Of a stretch of DNA of 64,000 nucleotides, positions 54,441 to 64,000 are shown piece by piece (within the stretch, counting starts at the first letter, position 1; each line of letters begins with the position of its first letter). The notes under the pieces were generated by a model. The model ran no database searches. It was not told the DNA's origin and saw only the letters and a list, made by a program, of their open reading frames with translations. Source of the stretch: Pyxicephalus adspersus. Its lineage: Eukaryota > Chordata > Amphibia > Anura > Pyxicephalidae. The stretch spans positions 52,267,869 through 52,331,868 of the forward strand of contig NC_092859.1 in assembly GCF_032062135.1 (NCBI RefSeq). The letters run 5' to 3'. The position numbers and the translations under genes are program-made.

Positions 54441-55985
54441 TCCATTTTTCCTGTGCCTTTTTTTCCTAGTCTGTTGAATGAAATAGAACCGATATAACTG
54501 TCTCATTTGTTATTTCCTTTTTTGCTAAGCCAGTACAAGACTCCTTATATTACAAAATCAATAAGAAGAGCAGTAGCACACAGGATGTACCCATCCTGAC
54601 AAAGATCAGGTGTCCACTAAACAACTAACAACAACCAGACTAAACAATATTAGTGCCAGAGATTTTACCAAGTACAAAAGTGAAGAACAAAGTCTCACAG
54701 GGACCCCTGATAGACTTACCCCTCAAACACTGTTAATGGAGGTATAGTACATTATACAAAAGCGGAAACACATCCAATAAGCACAAAAAAACAGTTTGTA
54801 AAGTGTAAGTGATGTCTCAAACAATGAAAATATATAGTAAAAACTATAGTGAAGTTATTTTGTGGTTTCACATTTGAATTCCCTTGGTGGGTGCCCTTCA
54901 CAGAAGCCTTGTTCTTATGTGAACCCACCGGAGTTAGTGTGTTCAACATATTATGATGTATTTTCTGCAATAATAAACAAAGATTTAAAATCCTGACACC
55001 TCCTAAGCATTTCTTAAGGATATCAATAAAAAGCTGACAAAATATATATCATGATCGAAACAACCATTTTGTGACTCATGTTGTATTTTCTATATTGTTA
55101 ATAATTAGACTAATATATAGTCCTAAATGGCATCTGGAAATGTTGTATTTTATTATTCTGCATGTATTTTGTACTAACTTCCTTGCTTCCTGTAGCAACT
55201 TGCCCTGAGTTGTGAAACATATGTTAGAAATCCTGATCATGCACACTTTAATGGGGAAAGTTAAACTGGCAAAGTATTGGAAAGTGTGCAGTTACACAGT
55301 CATTCCATACTATATATTCTGGCACATCATGGTGGGGAAAAGCCAGAATAAAAATAATGTTTCACCTGAAAGTAGTATATCACAAGTATTTACAGTATAA
55401 GGATTACATTTGCCAAAGAGGATTTGAAGCTGGGCACCAACAATTTTCTGAGTTTAGGTCCACTTTATAAATAAAGATGTATAATGAATAGATTTGGTTT
55501 GATTAAACTATGCAAAAAACAGTACAGTTGCTTAAATTAACTATATTTTATGTAAAATTTGTTAAAGCATTACTGATCAAATCTTAACCAGTTTGTAATA
55601 AATATACTTAAATCATAAAAATGCTTAATTCACTTTTATATATGCAATATATATGTTATAGATTTAATCTTGACAGATAAATTATATATCTATTCTGGTC
55701 ACCTCATGACAACACACCTCGTGTAACTAAATAATTTCTAATTAAAATTTAGCTTTCTTTTCTGTCTTTTCTTTTGTACTCTTTTAGGAAAAAAGTACCT
55801 GTATGTTCAGGTTAGAAAGGCTACATATTGGTTTTGGCACAAATCTTGTAAACTGATCACTTTCTGAGCTTTGTGCACTGGTTTATTGGTAGGGGGTGGG
55901 GTGAAGCAATAAGGTCTGTGTTGTCTGTAGTCTCCCAGACAAAGTATTTAAAGAAACATCCACCTACAAACATTCTCTTGGAGGG
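54441..55985. other. Intronic stretch without recognised genes
   Basis: AT-rich, with only short frames. Poly-purine and TATATA patches occur; no exon borders with ADAMTS-like text were found. Confidence 0.4.
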
Positions 55986-55989
55986 GCCA

Positions 55990-56335
55990 TATTCCTTATA
56001 GAAATCAAAACAAAAATCCAGGGTCTCCCAAACAAATGGGGTACCATCTGAATAAGTTCCCTATGCGTTTTGCGGAAACATCCACTTTTTCAGGAGAGAA
56101 TAGAGAGTCTATATTCATAGAAGTATACCGTGTTTTAGTAATCTCATTACAGGATAAAAACAGATATAATATATAACGCAAACGATTCATAATTTTTAAC
56201 ATACATATATGCCATTGTACCTGATGTTTGTATTTCCAGCAACTCTCTCATTTGATGTTAATATGGGAAACAAGACGACAACCAGATTGTTTAATCCAAT
56301 CCTAATGCATAGACAAGGGGAAATTATTGAGTAGG
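55990..56335 (-). repeat. Left inverted flank of the Penelope-like element
   Basis: This is the reverse complement, with mismatches, of 57740-58065: the shared phrases include AATTTCCCCTTGTCT, GTCGTCTTGTTTCCCATA, GAGAGTTGCTGGAAATACAA, GTAATGAGATTACTAAAACA and GATGGTACCCCATTTG. On the minus strand at 56094-56055 it reads CCTGAAAAAGTGGATGTTTC then CGCAAAACGCAT, a hammerhead-like core with both boxes mutated. Confidence 0.8.
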
Positions 56336-56339
56336 TCAA

Positions 56340-57353
56340 TTAGTGGATGCATACTTACTTCCTTTTGTTTGGAGCTTACCTTCCTTTCTTAAGGATACCC
56401 CAGACTTATTACAAGTTCTAGAAGATATGTCCTTACAAGGGGAGTCCTTGCTAGTAGAAACTGATATAGAATCTCTATATTCGAGCATACCTCACCATGA
56501 AGGAATACGAGTGGTAAAAGATTTTTTGAGTGAAACAAGTCAGACACTCTCAGAACAGAAGAAATTTGTAATAACATTACTTGAGTATATACTTACCCGG
56601 AATATATTCACGTTTGATAATACTACCTACCTCCAGGTCCAGGGCGTGGCAATGGGGACCTGCTGCACCCCAACCTATGCCAACCTGTACCTGGGGAGAT
56701 GGGAAAGAGAAGTTATGTCAGATGAGACCCTCTCTATGTATCTCTGCCCCATCCTATTGTGGTGAAGATACATAAATAATGTGCTTATCATCTGGCATGA
56801 GTCTGAAAAACTATTGTTGGAATTCTTTGAAAGAATTCAGAGAAATACTTATAATCCAAGTTTCACTTTACAATACCGTAGTACATCAATATCGTTCTTT
56901 GATATAGAAATTCCTATCAATTCTGATTTATCCTGTAGCAACTAAACTTTACCGCAAACCTACTGCGGGAAACACAATACTATCGGCAAAAAGTGCTCAC
57001 CCTGAACCCCTGAAGAATAGTATACCATTTTCTCAATATTTTAGAATAAGATGAATTTGTTCAAAAGTTCAAAAGAGGAAGACATTGGAATAACAGCTAG
57101 GCTAGACTTGAAAAAAAAACTAATGGATAGAGGATACAAAAAAAACACTCTGAAAAAAGCATACAATAAGGTTGAACAAAAAGGTGGATTACAAATTTTA
57201 TTCTCAAAGAAAAGAAAGAGACAAGACACTGATTTAAGGTTTAACACTCGCTATTTAGCACAACATCAATTAATAAGAAATATATACAGCCAGTTTTGGC
57301 CTATACTAACCTCAGATCCTAAAATCAGTAAACACAAAGGTACTTGTGTTTGA
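56340..57353 (+). pseudogene. Penelope-like retroelement reverse transcriptase
   Basis: The frame 56343-56765 reads MDAYLLPFVWSLPSFLKDTP, then VETDIESLYSSIPHHEGIRV, then TLLEYILTRNIFTFDNTTYL and VQGVAMGTCCTPTYANLYLG. These are the Penelope reverse transcriptase fingers and palm motifs (TD-x-ESLY-x-x-IPH; G-x-AMG-x-x-x-x-P-x-YANL). After a stop at 56762, RYINNVLIIWHESEK carries the catalytic box, RYIDDV type with DD changed to NN. SISFFDIEI and a thumb remnant follow. The frame 57051-57353 holds a lysine-rich linker (RGYKKNTLKKAYNKVEQ, LIRNIYSQFWPILTSDPKIS). The GIY-YIG nuclease that should follow is not visible. It is inactive. Confidence 0.85.
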
Positions 57354-57739
57354 GCGGACTGAAACTCAACTGTAAGTAAAAGTCTCTATATTTGGATGTT
57401 GTACATAAATATCTTCACCCCAGTGTTTATATTTCCTTCTACCTTTACTAGGGTTATTACCGCAAGTAATTTTGTAGAAATAAAAGTTTGAAGTAAGTAT
57501 GCTAACTGAATAGGATAAGGAATCTTGTTCACCTTCACTTATGGGGTAGAGAAAAGGAGGGCACTCACTTTATAATACTCTGTTCACACTATTTCTTCTA
57601 TGGAGGTAATCACTGTAACCTGACACTCTTAAGAGGTGGTTGATACTATAAGTACACTAGATAACCTTATAAAATGGGATAAATTAAAAATAATGGGATT
57701 AACTTTGGTTTCTCAACAATAATTGATCTACTTGAAAAC

Positions 57740-58065
57740 AATTGGATCAATCATTTCCCCTTGTCTGTGCATTAGTAGATTGGATTATATTAGAGTCTGG
57801 TGGTCGTCTTGTTTCCCATAACATCATCAAAAAAGAGAGTTGCTGGAAATACAAACATCAGGTACATTGTAATATATGTATGTTAAAAATTATGAAACAT
57901 TTGCGTTATATAATATAGCTGTTTTTATACTGTAATGAGATTACTAAAACAATGTATACTTCTATAATTATAGATTCTCTTTCCTCTCTCCTGAAGAAAT
58001 GGATGTTTCCGCGAAACGCGTAGAGATCCTATTAAGATGGTACCCCATTTGCTAGGGCTACCCTT
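57740..58065 (+). repeat. Right inverted flank of the Penelope-like element
   Basis: The inverted counterpart of 55990-56335. Such oppositely oriented flanks around a reverse transcriptase are typical of Penelope-like elements. It carries the better preserved hammerhead-like core at 57985-58045. The stretch 57354-57740 between ORF and flank shows no coding motif. Confidence 0.8.
57985..58045 (+). ncRNA. Hammerhead-ribozyme-like core in Penelope flank
   Basis: The conserved boxes CTGAAGA (57991-57997; consensus CUGANGA) and GAAAC (58013-58017) are spaced by a short stem II, GGA-TGTT-TCC, with a weak lower part (one wobble and one mismatch). GAAAC leads into CGCGTAGAG, where a very short stem III would form, as in the Penelope-linked type thought to act as dimers. 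Two-box conservation and context support the call; activity cannot be judged by eye. Confidence 0.6.
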
Positions 58066-58794
58066 TAAGGAGAGAAAATTGTTTGTAATCCTGATTTTAT
58101 CATATTTTATACACTTGGATTGACTTTTGTTTTTAATGTCAATGTTAATAAAATTTTGGTATTTTTTCTAAATATATGTTTTTGGTGTTGGCCTAAAAAG
58201 TGCCATTGAAAAAAATTGGTGTTCTTCACTGTGGATTTTTGTTTTGGTCCCAAAGTTGGCAGCCTGAGATGAATTGGAAATTGGAGCTGTGCCGGCATGT
58301 CAAATGGAAAGGAAAAAACATAATGTATACGCTGATTACATATAGTCAGTTATTGTTTAGAGATCAATTATGGGAAATTTTCCTGTATTCTAGAGATCTA
58401 CTTAATACATATTTTTATCATATATATAAATTGCCTTGACATATGCAATTAAAAAGAGGAAACAAAGGATAATGCACATGCATTGCAGAGATGTACTGGG
58501 TATTTGCATATATTTATATACACATTTTTTTTTTATTGTCTTGGCAGTAACATCAGGCTCAGATTAGCTAAGGTTGAGTAGGAAAACCACAAACAGAAAA
58601 CATGATGTATTTCTTTTCATTTAAATATAGATAGATATAAGAGAGTAAATAGCTTGAGCTACGATAGACCACATTGTTTTTTTATAACTACATTTTTGTT
58701 TCATATGTTATTCATGAATGTTTTTGACATATAGGACAAAATTATGAAAAGTTGGTCAATGTATATATTTAACAAGAAATTGTTCTCGTTTTAG

Positions 58795-58884
58795 GAAACT
58801 CAACTGATTTATTAAAGAAGAATTATGTAGTACAGTGGCTATCTAAACCGGAAGCAGATTACCCAACCCGAAAAAAGTCTTCAA
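58795..58884 (+). CDS. ADAMTS (ADAMTS2-like) exon: linker after the last TSP1 repeat
   Basis: This exon has 90 nt. The acceptor is TCTCGTTTTAG; the first two bases GA complete an arginine with the base left by exon 38290-38419. The predicted donor is TCAA|GTAAAAG, leaving one base. It reads RNSTDLLKKNYVVQWLSKPE then ADYPTRKKSS. In my recollection ADAMTS2 has the same KK-YVVQWLS-P linker before its PLAC domain, and ADAMTS3 lacks it, which favours ADAMTS2. NST is a potential glycosylation site. If the donor is not used, the frame runs to TGA at 58998-59000, adding about 38 residues with a hydrophobic LWTFFSFFLSL stretch, and the PLAC domain would be lost. Confidence 0.85.
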
Positions 58885-60635
58885 GTAAAAGACCTATTTA
58901 TAATTCTGCTTATGGCGTAAATTGCATGCTCTTGCAGCTATGGACTTTTTTTTCTTTTTTTCTTTCACTTCATGGAATGTTTGACTTACCTCTATTATGA
59001 ATATGCACTCAATCTGTCTTCTCTGTTGACTCTAAAAAAAATCTAATCTATTCTGCATTATTTACACACCTGTGGGCAATATAGATGTCCATGTACCAGG
59101 AATGTATTTTGCCAATTAATATATTGTAAGGGTCTTTAAAAACATTGATACACAAAAGGAAATTTTTGTGGTATATAATATAAAATTAGATTCATATTCA
59201 TCTTAACATGAATCGTTTTTATAGGATATTATTTAAAATAGTATTATATATTGTAATGTATTTGTATTAATATAATCATTATAACTGCACTTTTTTCAAA
59301 CAAAGGTGCAAATATTAAAAGGCTTATTGATACTGATGTGCACTAAGTGCGCTTGAGTTTACATATATTACCAACCATTGTTTATTGTGGAAATGGTCTT
59401 TTTTAATATCAAAAGCCAACATACATTTTACTTTTCTTAACTGTGACTGGTTGTTTTGAAAAGTGGCTTTTATTTAATTAGTTTTTTTCTGATTTTTTTA
59501 CCTACTGTATTTATTCTGTTGCAGTTGAAAAAAATCTGTACAGGACAGTTTAAAATAAAAATGTGAATATTTTTTTTTACATTGAAAATGATATACTAGA
59601 TGTTAAAAATACTAGATATTATAGATATTAAAGATGTCTTAGAGATTGCGCACTAGGACATTGTTGAATATTGTAAATCCTGGTTCAGCAATGTTATTGG
59701 CTGTTAAATATTTATTTATTTTCAAAATGTATAGCCACTCTATTCTTTTTTTATGTAATGAAATCTGAAAATAGTGACGCATACTGAAAAAAAGGTTTGC
59801 AGAGAGATTTTGATATTCTGTGACAGGTCACACATTTCTAGGGCAAGCAAAACTAAACACAAAAGATGCCTCTCATAAATGTGGCTCTGCTTGTATGTGT
59901 CTACATATTTATTGCAATTTTTTTTTGTCAGAGATGTACATACTATAATTTTTAAAACTTTTTCATATACATCTAAACAGTCTATATTAATTAATATTAT
60001 GTGTGGTATTATAATAGTTTATTACTAGTCTTTTCTGATAATTATGTGCCATGTTTACCATAAAAAGTTTTAATTTGCTGAATTTCAAATCTGTGCATAA
60101 ATATTAGTTCATACAATTATCTGCAATTTATGGAGTTATTTATTTTATGGTATCTAATAGTAGACCTAATAAGAACAGAAATGTAGGTCTCATTTACATC
60201 AGTGTATTGTAGTAATGCACCCTATGTATACATGTGTAGCGTTCCAACACAGGTGGAATGCAATGCACTACAACACAGCAAACAGCATTGTGCAGTACTT
60301 TGTTGTATACAGATACCGATGTGGTAAGGTGCTTAGTCTTATTTCTCTGTTTGATGGAGACTGGGTGGCATGTTGTTGTGAAGACAATTGCTTGCAACAA
60401 TCAGGACTCATTATTGCTAAATAACGCAACCATGCACTGTCTATTGCAAAAAGGGTCTGAATTAATTATGTTATTTGCAGTTATATTAGCATTTAAGGTT
60501 AATATTTAAAATTATTGTTTGTTATTACTTAATACTTCTTTTCTAGTTGGTGTATTGCTATACTTACTTTAGACCTTAGAGCAAGACAACCATGAGTGAT
60601 AAACTCCATATAAAAAGATAACTTGATTTTTTAAA
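58885..60635. other. AT-rich single-copy-looking DNA after the last exon
   Basis: No repeat family, inverted ends or long frame was recognised. It is intron or 3' untranslated sequence of the ADAMTS gene depending on whether the 58885 donor is used. The overlapping frames at 60194-60509 are short and unsupported. Confidence 0.5.
59554..59559 (+). terminator. Candidate polyadenylation signal AATAAA
   Basis: AATAAA lies about 555 bp after the read-through stop at 58998-59000, followed by a T-rich tract (TTTTTTTTTAC). It could serve an alternative last exon starting at 58795. AATAAA is common in AT-rich DNA, so on its own it is weak. Confidence 0.3.
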
Positions 60636-60639
60636 TTAT

Positions 60640-60765
60640 TATCACACAATATTTATACAGCGCCAACATATTATACACCGCTGTGTTGCAAATGGTAGAA
60701 ACATACACAGTGACACAGGAGGAGGAGAGGACCATGCCCAGAAGAGCTTACAATCTAAGAGGTTG
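60640..60765 (+). repeat. Dispersed short repeat (same family as 41205-41335)
   Basis: ATTTATACAGCGCCAACATA, TACACCGCTGTG, GTGACACAGGAGGAGGAGAG and AGAAGAGCTTACAATCTAAG are the forward text of the family found inverted at 41205. Confidence 0.7.
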
Positions 60766-60947
60766 GGGAAGTAGCACAAAATATAATTTGTGTTGCAAAA
60801 TGTTAGAGCTTATACTCTCCTTTCTGGATCTATCAAGATATCAACTGTGCAGCCTTGCAAAGCTGTTGTAAAATTTCTCCTGCATATGAACTTTTCACTT
60901 CACCTTATGTAATCTTCTGAAGAGCTCTTGAGCATGTGCCCTGGACT

Positions 60948-61283
60948 AAAGCTGCGTACACACTGCCAATTTTTGTCGTTGGAAAGGATCTTTCACGATC
61001 CTTTCCAACGACAAGGGAGTGCACGATGCATGAACGGTGCTGTACATACAGCACCGTTCATGCTCTATGGAGAGGGGAGGGGGGAGAGCGACGGAGCGGC
61101 ACCCTGCTGCGCGCTCTCCCCTTCACTTTCATTACGATCGGCTGTCGTCCATCGTCCGTGGATCCGGCAGGTCGGTCGTCCGGACGATGGACGACACCGA
61201 CTGTACACACGGCAGATTTTCGCCCGATAATTGGCCGATGCCGATTATCGGGCGATAAAAATCTGACGTGTGTACGTAGCTTT
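60948..61283. mobile_element. Palindromic MITE with AAGCTGCGTACACAC ends
   Basis: The ends AAAGCTGCGTACACAC and GTGTGTACGTAGCTTT are inverted. Inside are strong hairpins: GTCGTTGGAAAGGATC against GATCCTTTCCAACGAC, AACGGTGCTGTA against TACAGCACCGTT, GTCGTCCATCGTCCG against CGGACGATGGACGAC, and CGCCCGATAAT against ATTATCGGGCG. The GC content is far above the surroundings. The ORFs on both strands are by-products of the palindromes. The target duplication is unclear. Confidence 0.85.
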
Positions 61284-62005
61284 ACTCTCCATAAGAATGA
61301 ACAAGAATGCAGACTACTACAGAGCAAATAATTTACAAGTGACATGGAGTTCTTAAAAAAAGTGCAATAGTTGTTAAAATGTTAAGCATTTAAAGATATT
61401 TAGTGTTTAGTTAAATGAATGCAGGGATCCTAAAGAAATGGCAACGTAATTTCATCTTTGATGTGACTTTACTGGGTCACACAAAATCACAAATACAAAA
61501 ACCGTTATATCAAAAAGAAATGATATAAAGTTAACAACTCAAATGATAAGTATGGTTTATGTGCATGTGTATATTAATGGGGGTTGTTTGGCTGACAGAA
61601 ATATGCAAGTAGTGTCTTGAAGGCTATCGACTTCCTCTACCTAACTCATATAATTAAAACAGTTTACCCTGTCTCACGCATATTCCAAATATTATTTTAC
61701 ATGTGGTCTTCTTGGGAATTAAACATTTTTCACAGAATGCTCTAAATTATATGTGCATTCCCTAGACTTTTAATTTGCCTAAGGATCATTTGGGTCCATA
61801 TTTTTACTATATCAAGTATAATTTAGGATCTTACAAAACCAAGTTGGCCTCACTACCACTTTTCTCTCTGCCATTCTCTACAGAAACCCTGTCTTGCTTT
61901 TACCACCAAGGAAATTAGCATTTTAGCATCATCTACCTGCTGTCCAGTCTAAAAGCTTCCCTCAGAATACATGTAGCTGTTCACAGATGTAATGAACGAG
62001 AAGGT
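61284..62005. other. AT-rich stretch without recognised features
   Basis: No long frame, inverted repeat or known repeat phrase was found. Confidence 0.4.
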
Positions 62006-62010
62006 GTGAA

Positions 62011-62220
62011 CCAGCCATTCTCAATAAGGTTCCTCCAGAGGTTGCTAGGGTTCCTTGTTCCGCCAATGAGTGACCTCACATTTATTTATGCCTGCATAGT
62101 TCTGAGGCTAACTTCACATGGAAGAGCCAGCTGTATGACATTATTGATTTTTTTTAAGGTAGTATTTGCCACGATGTCTCAGGGTAGGATGGTTGACCCT
62201 TCATGTCACTAGCCTGATTG
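62011..62220 (+). repeat. hAT-like repeat fragment
   Basis: The phrase CCATTCTCAATAAGGTTCCT then CCAGAGGTTGCTAGGGTTCC, followed by GCCAATGAGTGACC, resembles the end of a frequent frog hAT-derived repeat (CAG-x-x-TTCTCAACC...). The other end is missing. The 68-codon frame at 62006 is not a gene. Confidence 0.5.
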
Positions 62221-62269
62221 GCACAGACCTGTACAGGGTGCGAATCCTCTTTTCATCTGAAAAAAAAGA

Positions 62270-62612
62270 AAGGGATTCTTCACTGTAAGGAGGGGATTCT
62301 TCACTGTAAGGTCTGTAAAAATGTGGAATAGGTTTTTTCTGGAAGTAGTTTTAGCAAGTACTATAGATTGCTTTAAGAAAAAGCCCGACGTTTTTCTAGA
62401 AGCGCAGAATATAACTGGGTAATAAATCTTTAAAGATCAACATCCGATTGCCTCGTGCAATTTTTTTACCCTGTTGGAGCAAATTAAACAAAGGTTTTTT
62501 CTGCCTTCCTCTGGATCAACTATGTCTATAGGGTTTTGGAAAATGTTTATTTCAATAGTGGTTGAATTTGATGGACTTTTTTCAACCTAACTATGTAACT
62601 ATTATTCAGCTT
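62270..62612 (+). repeat. CR1-like LINE 3' end
   Basis: GGGATTCTTCACTGTAAGGT then AAAAATGTGGAATAGG encodes the CR1 C-terminal FFTVRSVKMWN block. The 3' end GGTTGAATTTGATGGACTTT, TTTCAACCTAACTATGTAAC matches the inverted copy at 21585. A 22-bp piece (GATTCTTCACTGTAAGG) is duplicated at its start. Confidence 0.8.
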
Positions 62613-62639
62613 AATTCTTCCTTCAGCATGCTTCTTTAA

Positions 62640-62863
62640 ATCACTCTTTACAAATAAGTTTGGATGGTGGGGCTCTAGTGCCACACGCCCAATATATGCC
62701 ACTGTCTGGCCAATCCGCCATGTGGCCTCCAAAAGGAGCGGGAAATCTGCCAGTTGAAACTCATGGAGATTTGCTTCTCGTCCTTTTACACCGTTTGGAA
62801 GAAATTCAGGCTGGACTGGCTGATGGTAAATGCTTGGACATTCTGATATGGTTTCTCCCATTT
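62640..62863 (-). CDS. Uncharacterised candidate exon (minus strand)
   Basis: The minus strand has an acceptor-like GCTTTTGTATTGCAG before 62863 and an open frame starting at ATG 62861: MGETISECPSIYHQPVQPEF, then EFQLADFPLLLEATWRIGQT, with a later basic stretch. It does not resemble any transposon protein seen in this window, and I do not recognise the protein. The frame runs on to 62547, but from about 62612 that text is CR1, so a real exon would have to end earlier; no clear donor was chosen. A possible first exon with an in-frame ATG (63161-63149, MTDC plus one base, donor GTATGT) would join in phase. The overlapping plus frame 62660-62920 is the alternative. Confidence 0.3.
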
Positions 62864-63755
62864 CTGCAATACAAAAGCATACATCTTTACTCTTTTTGGC
62901 TCAATACTACTTTCCCATAGAAAATAGTACCCCTACCACAATCAAAGACTGTGACTTAAAAAAAAAAACATCAAAAGTACAAAAAATGGAAAAAAAACAG
63001 AATAGAAAGACAAAAAAGAAGCAGCAAAATACTCCCATGATGAACTCTGACTGTTAGAAAGCAGTCAGACAGGAAAATATCTCTCTGGATCTTTAAAAAA
63101 TTGTGCCTCTGTAAGTTCAATGCTGATTGTTACCTAGTAACAACATACCACAATCCGTCATCCTGATGTCCTGGCAAAGAATAGGCAGAGAAATAAACAT
63201 GGCGCAGGAAAATGCGCATGCATCGTACAGGACCCAAAAAGCCAGTGGAACAGAACAGCAAGGAGATGCCGAGAAATGAGTAAGCTCTCCCACCCGGCCA
63301 CCAAGCCATAGAGGAGTCATTTAAGCTCACTTAATGGCTACATACTCCCCCACAGCTTAGATAGGATTTACTGCAGTCACTGGTACTTCTCCCTGGTGAG
63401 ACTGAACCAGGGGATGAAGGATAGGGGAACAAGTCCTGGAGGGAGGACCAAAGAAGAACAGGGGCGGACCGGGGAAGAAATCTTTTAAAGGTTAATTTAG
63501 TGGTGCTGGGGTCAAGTTTTTTATTGATGTTCTTCTCACTCTCATTCCTCTCTAGAACATGCCTGCATTTAGATTTCCCTTATTACCATTTTAGGAGTGC
63601 CATTTCTAAATATTTGAAGGATCCAAGTGTTGATAACAACCCCAGTGCCAGCTTTATTCCAGAGAAAAAGACAATGACTAGGCAATCCTATCACTATTAG
63701 TTATTTTACAAAATTTCTTAGTAACACACAATGCACCAACAGACTGTTATTGTTA
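62864..63755. other. Stretch around the possible minus-strand promoter
   Basis: The part 63150-63480 is less AT-rich than its surroundings and contains some CpG (GCGCAGGAAAATGCGC, GCCGAG, ACCCGGCC). Poly-A/purine patches lie at 62955-63035. No further exon was recognised. The ORFs at 63117-63330 (minus) and 63500-63700 (plus) lack support. Confidence 0.3.
63129..63141. promoter_or_regulatory. RFX X-box-like motif
   Basis: GTTACCTAGTAAC fits the inverted half-site pattern bound by RFX factors (GTTRCC and RGYAAC with a short spacer). A TGCGCATGCATCG (NRF1-like) lies about 70 bp to the right, at about 63210. Both would be in place for a minus-strand promoter upstream of the candidate exon at 62640-62863. 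A single motif can occur by chance. Confidence 0.35.
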
Positions 63756-63759
63756 GAGT

Positions 63760-64000
63760 TGTAATGGTTAGGAGTCTTGTGAGCGGCAGAGTCCTAACCC
63801 ACCAGCAGAGAGAATGCTGGTGAAGAGATATGCTCAGGTGTTGTTCACATGCCTGTGACCAGATGGAGTGCAGGGTAAAGGGGCAGTCGATAGAGAATCA
63901 TATGACCTGGACCAGGAAGTGAGCAGGGACTTGGATCCTGAAGCAGAGTTGGTGCTGGAAGCAGGGGGAGTGCAATGTGAGTGAGCCTGAAGGAGGCACA
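63760..64000 (-). mobile_element. Gypsy-type LTR fragment running off the window
   Basis: From TGTAATGGTTAGGAGTC at 63760 the text parallels 49270-49500 of the chromovirus LTR: CACCAGCAGAGAGAATGCTG, GAGAATCATATGACCTGGA, GGATCCTGAAGCAGAG-TGGTGCTGG and GAAGGAGGCACA. It is a related but distinct LTR family. The far end, and any internal region, lie beyond the window. Confidence 0.65.

Noticed and set aside
57051..57353. Lysine-rich 100-codon frame as an independent gene
   Set aside because: It continues the Penelope-like reverse transcriptase after breaks and matches the linker before the GIY-YIG region.
60928..61345. Open frames of 95-131 codons on both strands
   Set aside because: They arise from the hairpins of a palindromic MITE, so mirrored frames are expected.

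Overview
This is vertebrate nuclear DNA, almost certainly from a frog. The mix of mobile elements points there: L1 (Tx1-like), CR1, Penelope-like, chromodomain Ty3/gypsy, Tc1, hAT and piggyBac-type elements, plus short palindromic elements I associate with ranoid frogs. The species call is inference from repeat character, not a database match.

One host gene is well supported. Five plus-strand exons (3109-3268, 14025-14157, 29710-29917, 38290-38419, 58795-58884) join in frame with AG/GT borders. They encode three complete C-terminal thrombospondin type-1 repeats, each with six cysteines, and the start of the linker before the PLAC domain of an ADAMTS protease. The protein fits the ADAMTS2/3/14 procollagen N-propeptidase clade and looks most like ADAMTS2. 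The signal peptide, propeptide, catalytic domain and earlier exons must lie left of position 1. The PLAC exon is not recognised and probably lies to the right. The last exon can also read through its donor to a stop at 58998-59000, with an AATAAA at 59554. The introns are about 10.8, 15.6, 8.4 and 20.4 kb.

Nearly everything else is intronic or downstream transposon debris, much of it nested. Intron 1 of the window holds opposed L1 fragments with a fold-back hairpin, a Penelope reverse transcriptase split by a Tc1 element, and piggyBac-type MITEs. Intron 2 holds gypsy fragments, two hAT elements with 8-bp target duplications, CR1 copies and a mariner remnant just before exon 3. Intron 3 holds CR1, and an L1 split by a solo LTR. 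Intron 4 is the richest: CR1, L1, hairpin repeats, a piggyBac-type MITE, a 4.6-kb chromodomain gypsy inserted in an older gypsy and itself carrying a solo LTR, and a Penelope-like element with inverted flanks and a hammerhead-ribozyme-like core.

Downstream of the last exon (59-64 kb) the DNA is mostly AT-rich and less repetitive. A possible minus-strand gene start, with an RFX X-box-like motif, lies at 62.6-63.3 kb. A gypsy-type LTR runs off the right end. I see no tRNA, rRNA or CRISPR. All coordinates of old repeats are approximate unless a terminal motif or target duplication is named.
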